Position numbers and translations under genes: made by a program. Below the pieces are notes generated by a model. The model saw only the letters and a program-made list of their open reading frames with translations. It was not told where the DNA came from and searched no databases. A stretch of 64,000 bases of DNA from Planctomycetota bacterium (lineage in GTDB: Bacteria; Planctomycetota; UBA1135; GCA-002686595). Positions 17,386-29,218 of the stretch are shown one piece after another (the first letter of the stretch is position 1; the number at the start of each line of letters is the position of its first letter). The stretch covers positions 150,374 through 214,373 of the forward strand of contig DUBE01000059.1 of assembly GCA_012960475.1 (NCBI GenBank), given 5' to 3'.

Positions 17386-17859
17386 CTAGCGACCGAAGTG
17401 CGCGTAGGCCTTGTTGGCGTCCGCCATCTTGTGCACATTTTCCTTCCACTGCACCGAAGCGCCGGTGCCGTTGTAGGCGTCGACCAACTCTTCTGCCAGG
17501 CGTTCGCACATGGGCTTGCCCTTTTTCTTGCGGCTGTTGTCGATCACCCAGCGGATGGCCAATGCCTGTTGACGGGCACGCTTGACCTCGCGCGGAATCT
17601 GATAGTTCGCACCACCCACGCGCTTAGAGCGCACCTCCACCGCGGGCTTGGCGTTCTCGATAGCCGTGGTAAAAATCTCCTCCTGCTCCACATCTGGAAG
17701 CTTCTTGGACGCTAGATCAAGAGCTTCGTAGAACACCTTTTGAGCGACACTCTTCTTGCCGGACAACATGATCTTGTTGATGATCTTGGTGGCCAACATG
17801 GAGTTGAACTTGGGGTCGGGGCGCTGTAGGACAGCAGTTGATTTGTAGTTACGGGGCAT
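17386..17859 (-). CDS. rpsG: ribosomal protein S7
   Basis: A 157-residue 30S head assembly protein. It shows the signature DPKFNSMLATKIINKIM.SGKK near residue 15, then VRSKRVGGANYQIP.EV...R...LAIRW. The ending NKAYAHFGR is also typical. It follows rpsL by 43 bases and is followed by a long hairpin instead of fusA. Confidence 0.98.
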   Translation of the reverse strand: MPRNYKSTAVLQRPDPKFNSMLATKIINKIMLSGKKSVAQKVFYEALDLASKKLPDVEQEEIFTTAIENAKPAVEVRSKRVGGANYQIPREVKRARQQALAIRWVIDNSRKKKGKPMCERLAEELVDAYNGTGASVQWKENVHKMADANKAYAHFGR

Positions 17860-17902
17860 GACTTGAAGGCTCTCGCTGGATCAGTTCAGGGTGCTCACGA
17901 AA

Positions 17903-18277
17903 TCAGGACTTGGGACGCTTGCAGCCGTACTTGGAACGCCCGGCCTTACGGTCGTCGACGCCCGAAGTGTCGAGGGTGCCGCGAACAATGTGATAGCGGA
18001 CACCAGGAAGGTCGCGCACACGACCTCCGCGAATCAGCACCACGCTGTGCTCCTGCAGATTGTGGCCTTCGCCGGGAATGTAGGCCGTGACCTCCTTGCC
18101 ATTCGAAAGACGCACGCGAGCGGTCTTGCGCAGGGCCGAGTTGGGCTTCTTGGGAGTCTGGGTCTTGACCTGCAGACAGACCCCACGCTTGTGGGGACAA
18201 GTTTCGAGAACAGGGGACTTGGACCGGTTGACCGGCTTCTTGCGTCCCTTGCGGATGAGTTGGTTGATCGTGGGCAT
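17903..18277 (-). CDS. rpsL: ribosomal protein S12
   Basis: A 124-residue decoding-centre protein. The start [12 protein letters not shown] at 18277 is the family start; the open frame upstream crosses the promoter and is not used. The streptomycin-site region [15 protein letters not shown] and the [18 protein letters not shown] loop are intact. A predicted promoter lies about 90 bases upstream. Confidence 0.98.
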   Translation of the reverse strand: MPTINQLIRKGRKKPVNRSKSPVLETCPHKRGVCLQVKTQTPKKPNSALRKTARVRLSNGKEVTAYIPGEGHNLQEHSVVLIRGGRVRDLPGVRYHIVRGTLDTSGVDDRKAGRSKYGCKRPKS

Positions 18278-18368
18278 GGATGAGTCAAACTGACCGTTGG
18301 GCCAGCGGGCCAACCTGACGGTGGCCTTGGGTGATCTGGGCTCTTGGCTGCCAGACCTGGGGGCAAAG

Positions 18369-18396
18369 ATTCTAGGGAGCAGGGGCCAGCCGTCAA
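18369..18396 (-). promoter_or_regulatory. predicted sigma-70-type promoter for rpsL-rpsG
   Basis: On the minus strand TTGACG (18396 to 18391) and TAGAAT (18374 to 18369) are spaced by 16 bases, a near-consensus pair. It lies just beyond the rpoC stop and about 90 bases before the rpsL ATG, so rpsL-rpsG can be transcribed separately from rpoBC. Confidence 0.7.
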
Positions 18397-18429
18397 GTGC
18401 CAACGGCCAGCTTCCCCGTTGGAAAGAGG

Positions 18430-21400
18430 TCAGGACCCGGTTTCAAGGCCTCCGGGGGTCGGGGAATCAGGGGAGGGGGTCTCTTCCGCCTCGGGGGGAG
18501 TGTCCAAGGGGGCGACCGCCTGGGGGATTTCCGCCTGAGGGATTTCCGCCTGAGGGATTTCCGCCTGAGGGACTTCCGCCTGAGGGACTTCCGCCTGAGG
18601 GACTTCCGCCTGAGGGACTTCCGCCTGAGGGACTTCCGCCTGGGGGACTTCCGCCTGGGGGACTTCCGCCTGGGGGACTTCCTCCTGGGGGATTTCCGCC
18701 TGGGGGATTTCCGCCTGAGGGACTTCCGCCGGGGGCACCGGTTCGGAATCAACCTCGGGGACCGCCAGTGCGGGATCCAAGGGGTCTGTGCTGAGGACCA
18801 GATCGTCGCCGGAGCTGGGCTCCGACCCGGAGACTTCTCCGGTGGCAGCCGTGCCCATCAGCACATCCATGCCGGGCAGGGGCTCAAGACTATCAAAGCC
18901 ACCTCCTCCTGCAAACACACTCGGCGAGGTCGCGCCCATTCCCAGGACTGCGGCTGGATCCGCCGTGGGACTGGCGGGGACCATGGGGTCCAGCGTGCCC
19001 GCCAGCAGTGCGGCCATATCGTCGTCGGTGGGCTCGATGCTGCCGAACCCGCCGATCTCGCCAAAGTCGATGTTCTTCTTCACACGGGTACGGCTGTGGT
19101 CGCGGAAGCCTGTGCCCGTGGGCACCAGGTGTCCCAGGATCACATTTTCCTTGAGGCCAACGAGGAAATCGCGCTTGCCTGCAATGGCAGCCTCAGTCAA
19201 CACCTTGGTGGTCTCCTGGAAAGAAGCCGCGGAGATGAAGGAATCCGAGGAGAGCGACGCCTTGGTCACGCCCAACAACAGAGTGTTGCCTGTGGCAGGC
19301 TTGCGCCGATCGCGACGCATGGCCTCGTTGGCGATACGGAATGCATGCCTGTCCACGATGGCACCAGGCAGGAAGGAAGCATCACCCGGGTCAGTGACCT
19401 GCACCTTGCGCATCATCTGAGAGAGGATGACTTCAATGTGCTTATCGTCGATGACCACAGACTGGCTGCGGTAGACGTTTTGGATTTCGCCCAGCAGATA
19501 CTCCTGGGCAGCTTCTTCGCCACGAATCCGGAGGATGTCGTCCGGATAAAGCGGACCGTCCACCAACGCCTCGCCAGCTTCAACCTCGTCACCCTTGTGA
19601 ACCCTGAGGTGCTTGCCCTGGGGCACAGCGTGCTCGGCTTCCTCGATGACCTCGCCGTTCTCACCCTTGGCCTTCACAATGATCGTGCGCTTGCCGCGCT
19701 TACGATCACCGAGTTCCACCTCACCTTCGATCTCACTCATCACCGCGGGCTCTTTCGGGCGCCTGGCCTCGAAGAGTTCGGTCACCCTCGGCAGACCTCC
19801 GGTGATGTCCTGGGTACCGGTGGCTTCACGAGGAGACTTTGCCAGCAAGGTGCCCTGCCCGATCTTGGCCCGGTCTTCCACTTCCAGATAAGCCTTCTCG
19901 GGCACCGGATAGATCGCCATGGTCTCGCCCTTGGAGTCCTTGATGGCCAACTGGGGGTGCAGGTCGCCTTTGTGCTCAATGACCTGGGCTCGGGTGGTGC
20001 CACGACGGGCATCCCGTTCGATCTTGAGGGTCTTGCCCTCCACGAGGTCCTCGAAGTGAATGATTCCTTTGAATTCCGAGATGATCGGCACGGAGTGCGG
20101 GTCCCAGGTGCAGAGCACATCGCCAGCGGAGATCTGCTGGCCCTCAGTCACCTGTAGGGATGCGCCAGTAGGAATCGCGTACTGGTCGATGTCACGGGCA
20201 CGGTCGTCGGTCAAGGTGATCATGCCATTGCGGTTGAGAACCAGCACCTCGCCCTTGACCTTGCCGCTGCCTTCAGCGGTCACAACCCGCAGGTTGTTGA
20301 AGCGCACCGTGCCATCTCGTTTAGCGCGACGCTCGGTTTCTTCAACCGAACGACTCGCCGTACCACCAATGTGGAAAGTCCGCATGGTGAGCTGGGTGCC
20401 CGGTTCACCAATGGACTGAGCAGCGATGATGCCCACCGCCAGACCGCGCTCGGCCAGTTGCCCCCGTGCCAGGTCCATGCCATAGCAACGGGCGCAGACC
20501 CCGAGAGGAGCCTCGCATGTCAGGGTGTTTCGCACACGGATGCGCTCGTGGCCCAGGGCCTCAATGCGCTCGGCGATCTCTTGGGTGATGGCCTCGCCAT
20601 CGCGAACCACCACTTCGTCGTTGACCACATCGATGATCGTGTCCCGAGCCACCCTTCCACGGATGCCCTGAGACAGAGAAACCGCCACGCGGTCACCCTT
20701 GTAAACGATGGACTTGGCGCCGCAGCCCATGGTGCCGCAGTCGTCCATGGTGACAACCACGTTTTGGGCCACATCAGTCAGCTTGCGAGTCAAGTAGCCT
20801 GCGTCAGCGGTCTTGAGGGCAGTATCAGCCAGTCCCTTACGGGCACCGTGGGTAGAGGAGAAGTACTCCAGCACCCTGAGGCCCTCACGGAAGTTGGCCT
20901 TGATGGGCGTCTCGATGATCTTGCCCGAAGGCTTGGCCATCAGGCCGCGCATGCCGCCCAACTGACGAATCTGGTCCACGGAACCACGCGCACCAGAGTC
21001 CACCATGCACCAGATCGGGTTTACATAGCCTGTCTCCTCGTTGAAGTCCTTGGCCAACACAGCCATCAGGTCGAGGCCGACCTTCTCCCGGGCGTGAGTC
21101 CACAGGTCGATGATCTTGAGGTAACGCTCGCCCTCAGTAATCACACCCCTGTTGTAGGCCTTTTCAATCTTGTCGATCTCGTCCTGGGTCTCTTTCAGCA
21201 CAACAGGCTTGGTGTCGGGGATACGGATATCGCTGCTGGCAAAAGACAAGCCCGCGCGAGTCGCGGCCTTGAAGCCCAAGTCCTTGAGGTCGTCCAGCAG
21301 TGCCAGAGTTGACTGACGGCCTAGCAGGTGGTGGCAATCAGAGATCAAGCCCTGAATGGCGCTCTTGCTGAGCTTGTAATTGTAGAGCGGCATCCCTGGC

Positions 21401-23181
21401 GGCAGGATGTCGTTGAACAAGATGCGTCCCACGGTGGTTTCCACATAGACCGGGGTACCGTCTTCCGAGGGCACCTTGCCTGCGCTGTCCACATCCACCG
21501 GAAGATCCTTGCTGCCAAACTTGACCTGGGATTCGGGGGCCAACTTGACGCGAATCGCGTCGAGGGTGCGCACGGATCCGTGACTGAGCGCCTGGAATAC
21601 CTCGGCCCGCGAGGAGAAGTTCTTGGGGTTCTCACGACTGGTCAAAGGGTCCTTTGTGAGGTAATAGATCCCCAGAACCATGTCCTGGGAAGGTGAGATG
21701 ATGGGGCTGCCGTTGGAAGGCGAGAAGATGTTGTTGCTCGCCAGCATCAAGGTCGAGGCCTCAATCTGAGCCTCGAACGAAAGGGGCAGGTGCACCGCCA
21801 TCTGGTCCCCGTCGAAGTCCGCGTTGAAACCACCGCAGACCAGGGGGTGCAGGCGGATCGCGTTGCCTTCGATCAGCACCGGCTCGAACGCCTGGATGCC
21901 CATACGGTGCAGAGTCGGCGCGCGGTTGAGCATCACCGGGTGGTCACGGGTGACCTCTTCCAGAATGTCCCAGACCTCGCCCTCACGGCGCTCAAGCATG
22001 CGCTTAGCGGACTTGATGGTGTCTGCAAGGCCCAGATCTTTGAGACGCCGGATAATGAAGGGCTGGAAGAGTTCCAGGGCGATTTTCTTGGGCAGACCAC
22101 ATTGGGTGAGAGTCAGCTCAGGGCCAACCACGATCACCGAACGGGCGCTGTAATCCACACGCTTGCCCAGCAGGTTTTCGCGGAAACGCCCCTGTTTGCC
22201 CTTGATCATGTCGGTCAGAGACTTGAGCGGACGGTTCGAGGAGCCGAGCACGGGACGACGACAGCGTCCGTTGTCGAACAGCGCATCGACAGCCTGCTGC
22301 AGCATGCGCTTCTCGTTGCGTATGATGACTTCAGGGGCGTTCAGATCAATCAGCTTCTTGAGGCGGTTGTTGCGGTTGATCAGCCGGCGATACAGATCGT
22401 TCAGATCGCTGGTGGCGAAGTTGCCTGAATCCAGCAAGACCAGCGGCCGAAGGTCCGGCGGAATGATCGGAACCACGTCCAGCACCATCCAGTCGGGCTC
22501 GTTGCCCGAGTCACGCAACATCTCCACAGTTCGCAGACGCTTGATGATGTCCTTCATGCGCTGCTTTGAGCGAGTGGACTGGAGTTCCTCGCGTAGCTCC
22601 GCGGACACACTGGGCAGATCAAGCTTACGCAGGATCTTCTTGATGCACTCAGCCCCCATTTCGGCTTCGAAGGCGGTGCCGTACTTGGAGCGGTTGTCGC
22701 GGTATTCTTCCTCGGTCAGCAGCTGATACTTCTCGAGGGGCGTGTCACCCGCGTCCACGACCATGTAGTCCTGAAAATAGATCACGCGCTCAAGACTGGA
22801 GACCTTGACCCCCAGGAGGTTGCCCAAGCGACTGGGCATGGCCTTGAAGAACCAGATGTGGGTCACCGAGGCAGCCAGATTCACGTGCCCCATGCGACTG
22901 CGACGCACACGGCTGTGAGTAATCATGACCCCGCACTTATCACAGACAATGCCCTTGTGCTTGATGCCCTTGTACTTGCCACAGAAGCACTCCCAGTCTT
23001 TTTCAGGGCCAAAGATGCGCTCGCAGAACAGGCCATCACGTTCCGGACGATAGGTGCGGTAATTGATAGTCTCAGGCTTCTTGACCTCACCGTAGGACCA
23101 AGAACGAATGTCCTCTGGGGATGCCAGCGCGATGGTCACGCTGCCGTAGTCGTTGATCCGGCTGTACTTGGCTTCTTCCAT
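18430..23181 (-). CDS. rpoC: RNA polymerase beta' subunit with pentapeptide-repeat tail
   Basis: A 1583-residue catalytic subunit. The N-terminal zinc site has C65, C67, C80 and C83. The active-site loop [14 protein letters not shown] lies near residue 450. The trigger-loop and bridge-helix parts ([18 protein letters not shown]) follow. The ATG at 23181 ([11 protein letters not shown]) matches the usual start; an in-frame GTG at 23265 would only add a repetitive Pro/His stretch. The last 100 or so residues are a PQAEV-type repeat of fifteen pentads plus an acidic Pro-rich end, well beyond the normal family C-terminus. Confidence 0.97.
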   Translation of the reverse strand: MEEAKYSRINDYGSVTIALASPEDIRSWSYGEVKKPETINYRTYRPERDGLFCERIFGPEKDWECFCGKYKGIKHKGIVCDKCGVMITHSRVRRSRMGHVNLAASVTHIWFFKAMPSRLGNLLGVKVSSLERVIYFQDYMVVDAGDTPLEKYQLLTEEEYRDNRSKYGTAFEAEMGAECIKKILRKLDLPSVSAELREELQSTRSKQRMKDIIKRLRTVEMLRDSGNEPDWMVLDVVPIIPPDLRPLVLLDSGNFATSDLNDLYRRLINRNNRLKKLIDLNAPEVIIRNEKRMLQQAVDALFDNGRCRRPVLGSSNRPLKSLTDMIKGKQGRFRENLLGKRVDYSARSVIVVGPELTLTQCGLPKKIALELFQPFIIRRLKDLGLADTIKSAKRMLERREGEVWDILEEVTRDHPVMLNRAPTLHRMGIQAFEPVLIEGNAIRLHPLVCGGFNADFDGDQMAVHLPLSFEAQIEASTLMLASNNIFSPSNGSPIISPSQDMVLGIYYLTKDPLTSRENPKNFSSRAEVFQALSHGSVRTLDAIRVKLAPESQVKFGSKDLPVDVDSAGKVPSEDGTPVYVETTVGRILFNDILPPGMPLYNYKLSKSAIQGLISDCHHLLGRQSTLALLDDLKDLGFKAATRAGLSFASSDIRIPDTKPVVLKETQDEIDKIEKAYNRGVITEGERYLKIIDLWTHAREKVGLDLMAVLAKDFNEETGYVNPIWCMVDSGARGSVDQIRQLGGMRGLMAKPSGKIIETPIKANFREGLRVLEYFSSTHGARKGLADTALKTADAGYLTRKLTDVAQNVVVTMDDCGTMGCGAKSIVYKGDRVAVSLSQGIRGRVARDTIIDVVNDEVVVRDGEAITQEIAERIEALGHERIRVRNTLTCEAPLGVCARCYGMDLARGQLAERGLAVGIIAAQSIGEPGTQLTMRTFHIGGTASRSVEETERRAKRDGTVRFNNLRVVTAEGSGKVKGEVLVLNRNGMITLTDDRARDIDQYAIPTGASLQVTEGQQISAGDVLCTWDPHSVPIISEFKGIIHFEDLVEGKTLKIERDARRGTTRAQVIEHKGDLHPQLAIKDSKGETMAIYPVPEKAYLEVEDRAKIGQGTLLAKSPREATGTQDITGGLPRVTELFEARRPKEPAVMSEIEGEVELGDRKRGKRTIIVKAKGENGEVIEEAEHAVPQGKHLRVHKGDEVEAGEALVDGPLYPDDILRIRGEEAAQEYLLGEIQNVYRSQSVVIDDKHIEVILSQMMRKVQVTDPGDASFLPGAIVDRHAFRIANEAMRRDRRKPATGNTLLLGVTKASLSSDSFISAASFQETTKVLTEAAIAGKRDFLVGLKENVILGHLVPTGTGFRDHSRTRVKKNIDFGEIGGFGSIEPTDDDMAALLAGTLDPMVPASPTADPAAVLGMGATSPSVFAGGGGFDSLEPLPGMDVLMGTAATGEVSGSEPSSGDDLVLSTDPLDPALAVPEVDSEPVPPAEVPQAEIPQAEIPQEEVPQAEVPQAEVPQAEVPQAEVPQAEVPQAEVPQAEVPQAEIPQAEIPQAEIPQAVAPLDTPPEAEETPSPDSPTPGGLETGS
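18511..18735 (-). repeat. 15-bp tandem repeat in rpoC encoding PQAEV pentads
   Basis: Exactly 225 bases make fifteen 15-bp units that read [10 protein letters not shown] twice, [10 protein letters not shown] seven times, PQAEI three times and PQAVA. Units differ from each other by few bases. The unit length equals that of the rplO array, but the sequence differs. Confidence 0.95.
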
Positions 23182-23271
23182 GGGAGATTTCTCGTTTGTA
23201 CGGTGCAGGGGGGGGTGCGGTGCAGGGAGGTGCGGTGCAGGGGGTGCGGTTCTGTTGAGCGACACTGTCTA

Positions 23272-26200
23272 TCAGAGAGTTGCTGCGGATTTCTTGTGCA
23301 GCTGCATATTGAGGCCCAAGCCCCGGATCTCATTGGTGAGCACTTCGAAGGAAACCGGCGTGCCGGGTTCCAGAACATTGAGGCCCTTAACCATCGATTC
23401 GTAGATCTTGGTGCGTCCGTCCACATCGTCCGACTTGACAGTCAGGAGCTCCTGCAGAATCGACGCGGCGCCATAGGCCTCAAGGGCCCAGACTTCCATT
23501 TCTCCGAAGCGCTGGCCGCCGAAGCGCGCCTTGCCGCCCAGAGGCTGCTGGGTGATCAAGCTGTAGGGGCCAGTGGCCCGTGCGTGCACCTTCTCGTCCA
23601 CCAAGTGGTGCAACTTGAGCATGTACATGATGCCCACCGTGACCTTCTGCTCGAAAGCAACACCCGAGCGCCCGTCAAACAACTTGAACTTGGCGTCGGT
23701 GGGGAAATCGGCGTCTTTCAGGACCTGCGCGATCTCCTCTTCCGTGGCGCCATCGAAAGCAGGCGTGTAGCACCGGATTCCGAGCTTGTGCGCTGCAAAG
23801 CCCAAGTGGGTCTCCAGAATCTGGCCCACATTCATACGGCTGGGAACACCCAGGGGATTGAGCACGATATCCACGGGCTGACCGTCATCCATGTAGGGCA
23901 TATCCTCGATGGGACAGATCTTGCTGATGACACCCTTGTTTCCGTGGCGGCCGGCCATTTTGTCCCCCACCGAGATGTTGCGCTTGGTGGCCACATAGAT
24001 CTTGACCATCTCCAGCACACCGGTGGGAAGTTCGTCCCCGCGGCTAAGGCGGTTGACGATCTTGTTCTTCTCAGCCTCGCGGGCTTCGATCTTGACGGTG
24101 GAATCGTGAATCGCACGCAGTGACTCTTGGCGCCCCGTTCCCTCGTCGGTGGTCTCGGCGGCCTGCTGACAAAGCACTTTGACCCGACGCAGTTCGTCAT
24201 AGGTCGAGGTGTCATCGAGAGAGAATCCAGTGCCGGTCATGTCGTCCTGAATCGTGACCGCGAGGCTCTCCTGAACCTTGGTCAGCATGGTTGCAGTGTT
24301 CTCGCGCAGAGCTGAGAGGAAGCTCATTTCCGCATCACGGATTACGTTCAGAGTCTGTGCGCGCTCTTCGTCCGTCAGGTTGACCCGACGGGAGAACTTG
24401 CGGGCGTCGATAACCACTCCACGGGTACCCGGGGGCATAGTCAAGCTGGCGTTCTTCACGTCCACGCCGGCCTTGCCGAAGATTGCGTGCAGCAGTTTTT
24501 CTTCGGGAGTCAGCTCGCTCTTGGACTTGGGAGCAACCTTGCCCACAAGTACGTCGCCAGCAGAGACAAAGGTGCCAACGCGGATCATGCCGGACTCGTC
24601 CAGATTGGCCAGAGCGCCCTCGCCCACGTTGGGAATGTCCGGAGTGAATTCTTCCTTTCCCAACTTGGTTTCGCGGATTTCGACCTCGTACTCCTCGATG
24701 TGTACCGAGGTGAATACGTCGTCGCGCACCAGACGCTCGGAAACCAATATGGCATCCTCATAGTTGAAACCGTCCCAGGGCATGAAAGCCACCACCAGGT
24801 TCTTGCCCAATGCCAGCTCGCCATGGTGACTGGAAGCGCCATCTGCCAGAAGGTCGCCCTTCTCCACCACATCACCCGTGCGCACCATAGGACGGTGGTT
24901 TTGGGTGGTACGCTCGTTCATGCCACGGAACTTGGTCAAATGATACTCGTCGTCGCCAACGATGATCACGCGACTATCGGCGTACTCCACCGTGCCCGCG
25001 TTGCGAGCAAAGAGGTGAATGTTCGAGTTCTCGCAGACCAGCTTCTCCATACCGGTCCCAACGATGGGCACTTCGGGAATCACCAGAGGCACCGCTTGAC
25101 GCTGCATGTTCGAACCCATCAGAGCCCGGTTGGCGTCATCGTGCTCCAGGAACGGAATCAGGGACGCGGAGATACCAATGATCTGCTTGGGAGATACATC
25201 GACATAGTTCACTTCTTCGGGGGCAACTTCCACGTTGTCCCCGTCACGACGGGCGAGTACCCGATCTTGGGTGATCTTGCCTTCTTCGTCCACCAACACA
25301 TCCGCGGGAACCATGACCATGCCCAGTTCCTCGTCCGCTCGCAGGTAGCTGACTTTGCTGGTCACCGTCCCTTTGGTGACCTTGCGGTAGGGCGAGGTCA
25401 GAAAGCCATAGGAGTCCAGTTTGGAGTACAGGGCCAAGGACGAAATCAGGCCGATGTTGGCCCCTTCCGGGGTCTCGATCGGGCACAAGCGCCCGTAGTG
25501 GGAGAGGTGCACGTCACGCACATCGAAACCGGCGCGTTTTCGGTTCAAACCGCCCGGGCCCAGGGCCGACAGACGGCGTTCATGCGCCAACTGACTGAGT
25601 GGATTGGCCTGGTCTACCACCTGCGACAGCTCCGAGCGCCCAAAGAAGTAGTCCACGGCACTTGAGAAGGTCTTGGAGTTGATCAACTCACGGGGCTTGA
25701 TCTTCTCGCGATCCTCAAGGTTCATGCGTTCCTGGGCCGTGCGGCGCAGCTTGAGGAGACCCTTGCGGAACTCCTCACCCGCCAGTTCAGCGATGGTGCG
25801 CACCCGACGGTTGCCAAGGTTGTCGATGTCGTCAATTTCGCCTTCGCCCTTGCGCAAGCCCACCAGATACTTGACCGAATTGAGGATGTCCTGGGGTTGA
25901 AGGACCTGCACCTTCTCGGCGATGTCCTGGGTGAACTTGCGGTTCAGACGGAAACGGCCCACACGACCCAAGCGGTAGCGCTGGGGATCGTAAAACTTCT
26001 CGTGGAACAGCTCGCGGGCCTTCTCCAGCTGGGGCGGATTGCCCGGACGCAGGCGCGAGTAGATCTTCAGAAGAGCATCCTCGTGACTACGCACGGTGGA
26101 ATCGTCGTGCATGCTGTTCAGAATCAGCATGTCCAGATCTGCAATGTTCGCGTCGATGATCTCGACTTCAGCCAATTCACTGGCAGCGATCTCAAGGGCT

Positions 26201-27009
26201 GCGGTCTCGGGGATCGGCATACCCGAAGGCACCAAGACCTCGCCAGTCTTCAGCACCACGATGTCTCCAACAGCGATGCGGTCGGTAACCTTCTTGGCGA
26301 AGGCGTTTTCCGTGGTGGACTTGGTCTTCTTGATCACCTTGGTGGGATAGAACTTCCGCATCAGAGCTTGATCCGTACCCATGTCCTCTTCCAGAGCACG
26401 CAGGAAGGTGACCGCCGAGAACTTGCCCGACTGATCAATGCGCACCTGCAAGATTTCCTTCTTGGTGACATTGAGTTCAATCCAACTGCCACGCTCGGGA
26501 ATAATCCAACATGAGTGCAAGTGGCGATCGGCGCTGCTGTCCACCAGGAAATCCACACCCGGTGATCTGTGCAGCTGACTGACGATCACGCGCTCACTAC
26601 CGTTGATGATGAACTCGCCACCCCCGCGCATGATGGGGATCTCGCCCAGGTAGACCTCTTCCTCAATGGGCTCGGGCTTGATCAAGCGCAACCGCACCCG
26701 GAAGGGATAGCCGTGGGACATGCGCAGGTGACGGCATTCCTCGATGTTGTAGCGCGGTCGCCCGAGTTCGTAGCCGATATACTCAAGACACATGGTCTTG
26801 TCGTAAGAGTAGATCGGGAAGACTTCGTGCAACAGGGCTTCGAGGCCCTGAACGGGACGCGAACCGGGAGGAGTGTCCGCGCCGAGGAACTTGTCATAAG
26901 CCTCAGTCTGGATCTCCGTCAGGTTCGGGAGGGACTCGATTTCCGTGACACGGCCGAAGATCTTGGTTTTGACCTTCGGATCCGCAATGCGGCCAGGGTG
27001 GTTGGTCAT
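23272..27009 (-). CDS. rpoB: RNA polymerase beta subunit
   Basis: A 1245-residue subunit forming the upper jaw and part of the active site. The rifampicin-pocket region contains [27 protein letters not shown], with QANPLS in place of the usual ...NPLSELTHKRR pattern. [12 protein letters not shown] and the C-terminal [23 protein letters not shown] are diagnostic. An upstream GGAGAG eight bases before the ATG supports the start. A 90-base spacer of CTGCACCGCACC-like repeats separates it from rpoC. Confidence 0.98.
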   Translation of the reverse strand: MTNHPGRIADPKVKTKIFGRVTEIESLPNLTEIQTEAYDKFLGADTPPGSRPVQGLEALLHEVFPIYSYDKTMCLEYIGYELGRPRYNIEECRHLRMSHGYPFRVRLRLIKPEPIEEEVYLGEIPIMRGGGEFIINGSERVIVSQLHRSPGVDFLVDSSADRHLHSCWIIPERGSWIELNVTKKEILQVRIDQSGKFSAVTFLRALEEDMGTDQALMRKFYPTKVIKKTKSTTENAFAKKVTDRIAVGDIVVLKTGEVLVPSGMPIPETAALEIAASELAEVEIIDANIADLDMLILNSMHDDSTVRSHEDALLKIYSRLRPGNPPQLEKARELFHEKFYDPQRYRLGRVGRFRLNRKFTQDIAEKVQVLQPQDILNSVKYLVGLRKGEGEIDDIDNLGNRRVRTIAELAGEEFRKGLLKLRRTAQERMNLEDREKIKPRELINSKTFSSAVDYFFGRSELSQVVDQANPLSQLAHERRLSALGPGGLNRKRAGFDVRDVHLSHYGRLCPIETPEGANIGLISSLALYSKLDSYGFLTSPYRKVTKGTVTSKVSYLRADEELGMVMVPADVLVDEEGKITQDRVLARRDGDNVEVAPEEVNYVDVSPKQIIGISASLIPFLEHDDANRALMGSNMQRQAVPLVIPEVPIVGTGMEKLVCENSNIHLFARNAGTVEYADSRVIIVGDDEYHLTKFRGMNERTTQNHRPMVRTGDVVEKGDLLADGASSHHGELALGKNLVVAFMPWDGFNYEDAILVSERLVRDDVFTSVHIEEYEVEIRETKLGKEEFTPDIPNVGEGALANLDESGMIRVGTFVSAGDVLVGKVAPKSKSELTPEEKLLHAIFGKAGVDVKNASLTMPPGTRGVVIDARKFSRRVNLTDEERAQTLNVIRDAEMSFLSALRENTATMLTKVQESLAVTIQDDMTGTGFSLDDTSTYDELRRVKVLCQQAAETTDEGTGRQESLRAIHDSTVKIEAREAEKNKIVNRLSRGDELPTGVLEMVKIYVATKRNISVGDKMAGRHGNKGVISKICPIEDMPYMDDGQPVDIVLNPLGVPSRMNVGQILETHLGFAAHKLGIRCYTPAFDGATEEEIAQVLKDADFPTDAKFKLFDGRSGVAFEQKVTVGIMYMLKLHHLVDEKVHARATGPYSLITQQPLGGKARFGGQRFGEMEVWALEAYGAASILQELLTVKSDDVDGRTKIYESMVKGLNVLEPGTPVSFEVLTNEIRGLGLNMQLHKKSAATL

Positions 27010-27440
27010 AGAGTCAACTCTCCGGCACCCTCGGGTGCGGGGAAGGGGTTTTGGGCGCCGAGCGCAGAGCCCTGGGGCGATCTTGAGGGATCACCCACTG
27101 GAGGCAACGGTGAACGGGTCGGGGGGCACGGCAAAGCCCGACGCGCGAATGAGGGGGGGGACAACCTCAAAGGGCAGTCCGACATCGTAGAGTTACCCAG
27201 CACAGAAGGCAAATCCCATTCCAAGGGCCAAATCGAGCGCTGGCCCCCAGGGGCACCCGGTGAAAGGCGCGCCCGATGGGGGCAGACCTGCCCCAAAGCG
27301 GCAGCCTGAGACCGTCCAAGGACGGCTTCAGAGCGCGCCAGAGGGGGGGCGCCCAGGGGAATGGGGATGATTAGGCTCACCAAGTACAAGATCAGGAAAA
27401 TGCGTTGCCCCCTGCTGTGACCCGCAGGGGACTCCGAGAA
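27010..27440. other. rplL-rpoB intergenic region, about 430 bp
   Basis: No protein or RNA gene is recognised. Short dyads occur at 27024 to 27037 (GCACCC/GGGTGC), 27314 to 27327 (CCGTCC/GGACGG) and 27409 to 27430. In E. coli this interval holds an attenuator and an RNase III site that set the rplJL to rpoBC ratio. A similar function is plausible here but not shown. Confidence 0.5.
27409..27430 (-). terminator. candidate attenuator hairpin after rplL
   Basis: A 7-bp stem CCCCTGC/GCAGGGG with an 8-base loop starts 10 bases past the rplL stop. On the minus strand it is followed by a short T-stretch (CATTTTCC). Its position between rplL and rpoB fits a partial terminator. Confidence 0.5.
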
Positions 27441-27839
27441 TCAGGCAATCTTGGCAGAGGCACCAGTGGCTTCGAGCTTGGTCTTGATCTCTTCGGCCTC
27501 TTCCTTGGAAACGCCTTCCTTGACGGGCTTGGGGGCTTCGTCCACCAGACCCTTGGCCTCCTTGAGGCCCAGCCCAGTGATCGCGCGGACCTCCTTGATG
27601 ACGGAAATCTTGTTGCCGCCAACGCTTTCGAGGATCACGTCAAAGGACGTTTTCTCCTCCGCCTCAGCGGCCGCAGGAGCGGCCGCCACGGCGGCGGCGG
27701 GAGCGGCGGCGCTCACGCCCCACTCATCCTCAAGGAACTTCACAAGCTGGGAAGCCTGCATCAGAGTCAAACCGCTGAGTTGATCAGCAATCGTCTTCAG
27801 CTCTTTGTCGAGCTCAATCGTGGTGGTCTCTTCGGACAT
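27441..27839 (-). CDS. rplL: ribosomal protein L7/L12
   Basis: A 132-residue stalk protein that recruits translation GTPases. The N-terminal dimerisation helix, the Ala/Pro-rich hinge (about residues 45 to 65) and the C-terminal domain EKTSFDVIL......[33 protein letters not shown] are all present. It lies 150 bases after rplJ. Confidence 0.98.
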   Translation of the reverse strand: MSEETTTIELDKELKTIADQLSGLTLMQASQLVKFLEDEWGVSAAAPAAAVAAAPAAAEAEEKTSFDVILESVGGNKISVIKEVRAITGLGLKEAKGLVDEAPKPVKEGVSKEEAEEIKTKLEATGASAKIA

Positions 27840-27990
27840 GGTGCTATTTCTCGTTCGAGATGAGTGTTGTTGTGTTCGTAGCTGCTGACGATCAAGCCGC
27901 CAGCGTCAGGGGTTTGTTTGCACGCGGGTGAACCCGCGCGTGGAAATTGAATGAACAGGGCGCAACCGCGCCCCATCCGTGTGTCATGGT

Positions 27991-28527
27991 TCAGGCGTCG
28001 TCCTGACTGTCGATGTGGGCTTGAAGGACTCGGGCAAGACCCGAGGGGACTGCATTGATCACCGAAGCCAGGCCGCGGGCCGGCCCGGAGATCACGCCGA
28101 GCATCATGGCGTTGACTGTGTCGCGATCCGGCAGATCTGCCAGGGCGATAGCCCCATCAGAGCCCATGACCTCACCCTCAAAAAGGGCAGCCTTGATGGC
28201 AATCTTGCCTTGCTTACGCAGGGCCTTGAAGTCAATGTCGGAGAAGGCCTTGGCTGCATTGATCACATCTTCTGTAGAGCAGGTCACGAGACCGGTATTG
28301 CCTATCAGAGTGGCCGCATCCAACTCGACTCCCTGCTCTGCCAAAAGGCGCCGAAGCAAACTGTTGCGCACCATGCGCAGCCGCAAGCCATGCTCGTCGA
28401 GTTTGATGCGCAGAGATTCGTCTTCAGCCACGGTAAGACCTGAATAGGTCACGAAGAGCATGCCTTCCGCACCGTCGAGCATTCCCGCCAGATCACGGGA
28501 GACCATTTGATTGATGATATTGACCAA
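27991..28527 (-). CDS. rplJ: ribosomal protein L10, TTG start
   Basis: A 178-residue stalk base protein. The start chosen is a TTG at 28527, because a GGAGG lies seven bases before it and the following VNIINQMV belongs to the conserved N-terminal helix. The alternative ATG at 28506 has no such site. LFVTYSGLTV and RMVRNSLLRRLL match L10. It begins three bases after the rplA stop. The C-terminal helix binds L7/L12 dimers. Confidence 0.94.
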   Translation of the reverse strand: MVNIINQMVSRDLAGMLDGAEGMLFVTYSGLTVAEDESLRIKLDEHGLRLRMVRNSLLRRLLAEQGVELDAATLIGNTGLVTCSTEDVINAAKAFSDIDFKALRKQGKIAIKAALFEGEVMGSDGAIALADLPDRDTVNAMMLGVISGPARGLASVINAVPSGLARVLQAHIDSQDDA

Positions 28528-28530
28528 GAC

Positions 28531-29217
28531 TCAGCCTCCGTATTGGACAGTTGCGCCTGGACCCATGGTGGTCGAGACGCTGATCTTGCGGACGAATGCA
28601 CCCTTCACGGCTGCGGGACGCATGCCGGTCAAGTGATCCAAGAAGGCGCCCAGATTGGCGACCAGATCGCTGGTGTCGAATGAGCGCTTGCCCAGGGGGG
28701 CATGCACGTTGCCTCCGGCATCGGTACGAAATTCGACCTTGCCCGCTTTGAAGTCCGTGACCGCTTGGGCCACATCGGGGGTCACGGTACCCGACTTGGG
28801 CGAGGGCATCTTGCCCTGGGGGCCAAGCACCTTACCCAGTCGTCCCACATGCTTCATCATGTCGGGGCTGGCGATAACCACATCAAAGTCCATCCAGCCC
28901 CCTTGGATACGCTCGGCCAGATCAGCGGCGCCAACGACATCGGCCCCGGCTGCTGTGGCGGCTTCGGCCTTGTCGCCCTCGGCGAAGACCGCAACCACCA
29001 CGGTCCTACCCAATCCCTTGGGCAAGGACACCGCGCCTCGAACCAGCTGGTCGGACTTGCGGGGATCGATTCCCAAGCGCACGGCGACCTCGAAGGTCTC
29101 GTCGAACTTGGCGGCGGGCAATCCCTTCAGGAGGTCGAAAGCCTCTTGGGGGGAATAATTCTGGCCTCGATCCACCTGAGCGGCGGCCTGGACAAATCGC
29201 TTGCTGTGCTTCGTCAT
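28531..29217 (-). CDS. rplA: ribosomal protein L1
   Basis: A 228-residue L1-stalk protein. It starts MTKHSKRFVQ at 29217, one base after rplK. The signature is FD...EVAVRLGIDPRKSDQ.VRG.V.LP.G.G. and later VIASPDMM..VG.LGK.LGP.G.MP.PK.GTVT.DV. The open frame upstream of the start belongs to rplK in another frame. Confidence 0.97.
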   Translation of the reverse strand: MTKHSKRFVQAAAQVDRGQNYSPQEAFDLLKGLPAAKFDETFEVAVRLGIDPRKSDQLVRGAVSLPKGLGRTVVVAVFAEGDKAEAATAAGADVVGAADLAERIQGGWMDFDVVIASPDMMKHVGRLGKVLGPQGKMPSPKSGTVTPDVAQAVTDFKAGKVEFRTDAGGNVHAPLGKRSFDTSDLVANLGAFLDHLTGMRPAAVKGAFVRKISVSTTMGPGATVQYGG

Positions 29218-29218
29218 A

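Noticed and set aside
18511..18735. CRISPR-like regular repeats
   Set aside because: Units are 15 bp without spacers and stay in frame inside rpoC; this is a coding tandem repeat. The rplO array was rejected as CRISPR for the same reason.
18397..20157. Plus-strand frame of 586 codons opposite rpoC
   Set aside because: It is antisense to rpoC and its repeated part only mirrors the pentapeptide array.
23182..23265. GTG start at 23265 for rpoC
   Set aside because: It would add 28 Pro/His-rich residues encoded by a CTGCACCGCACC-type repeat that has no match in the family; the ATG at 23181 fits known RpoC starts.
22858..24123. Plus-strand frame of 421 codons across the rpoC-rpoB junction
   Set aside because: Antisense to two highly conserved genes and without any known motif.
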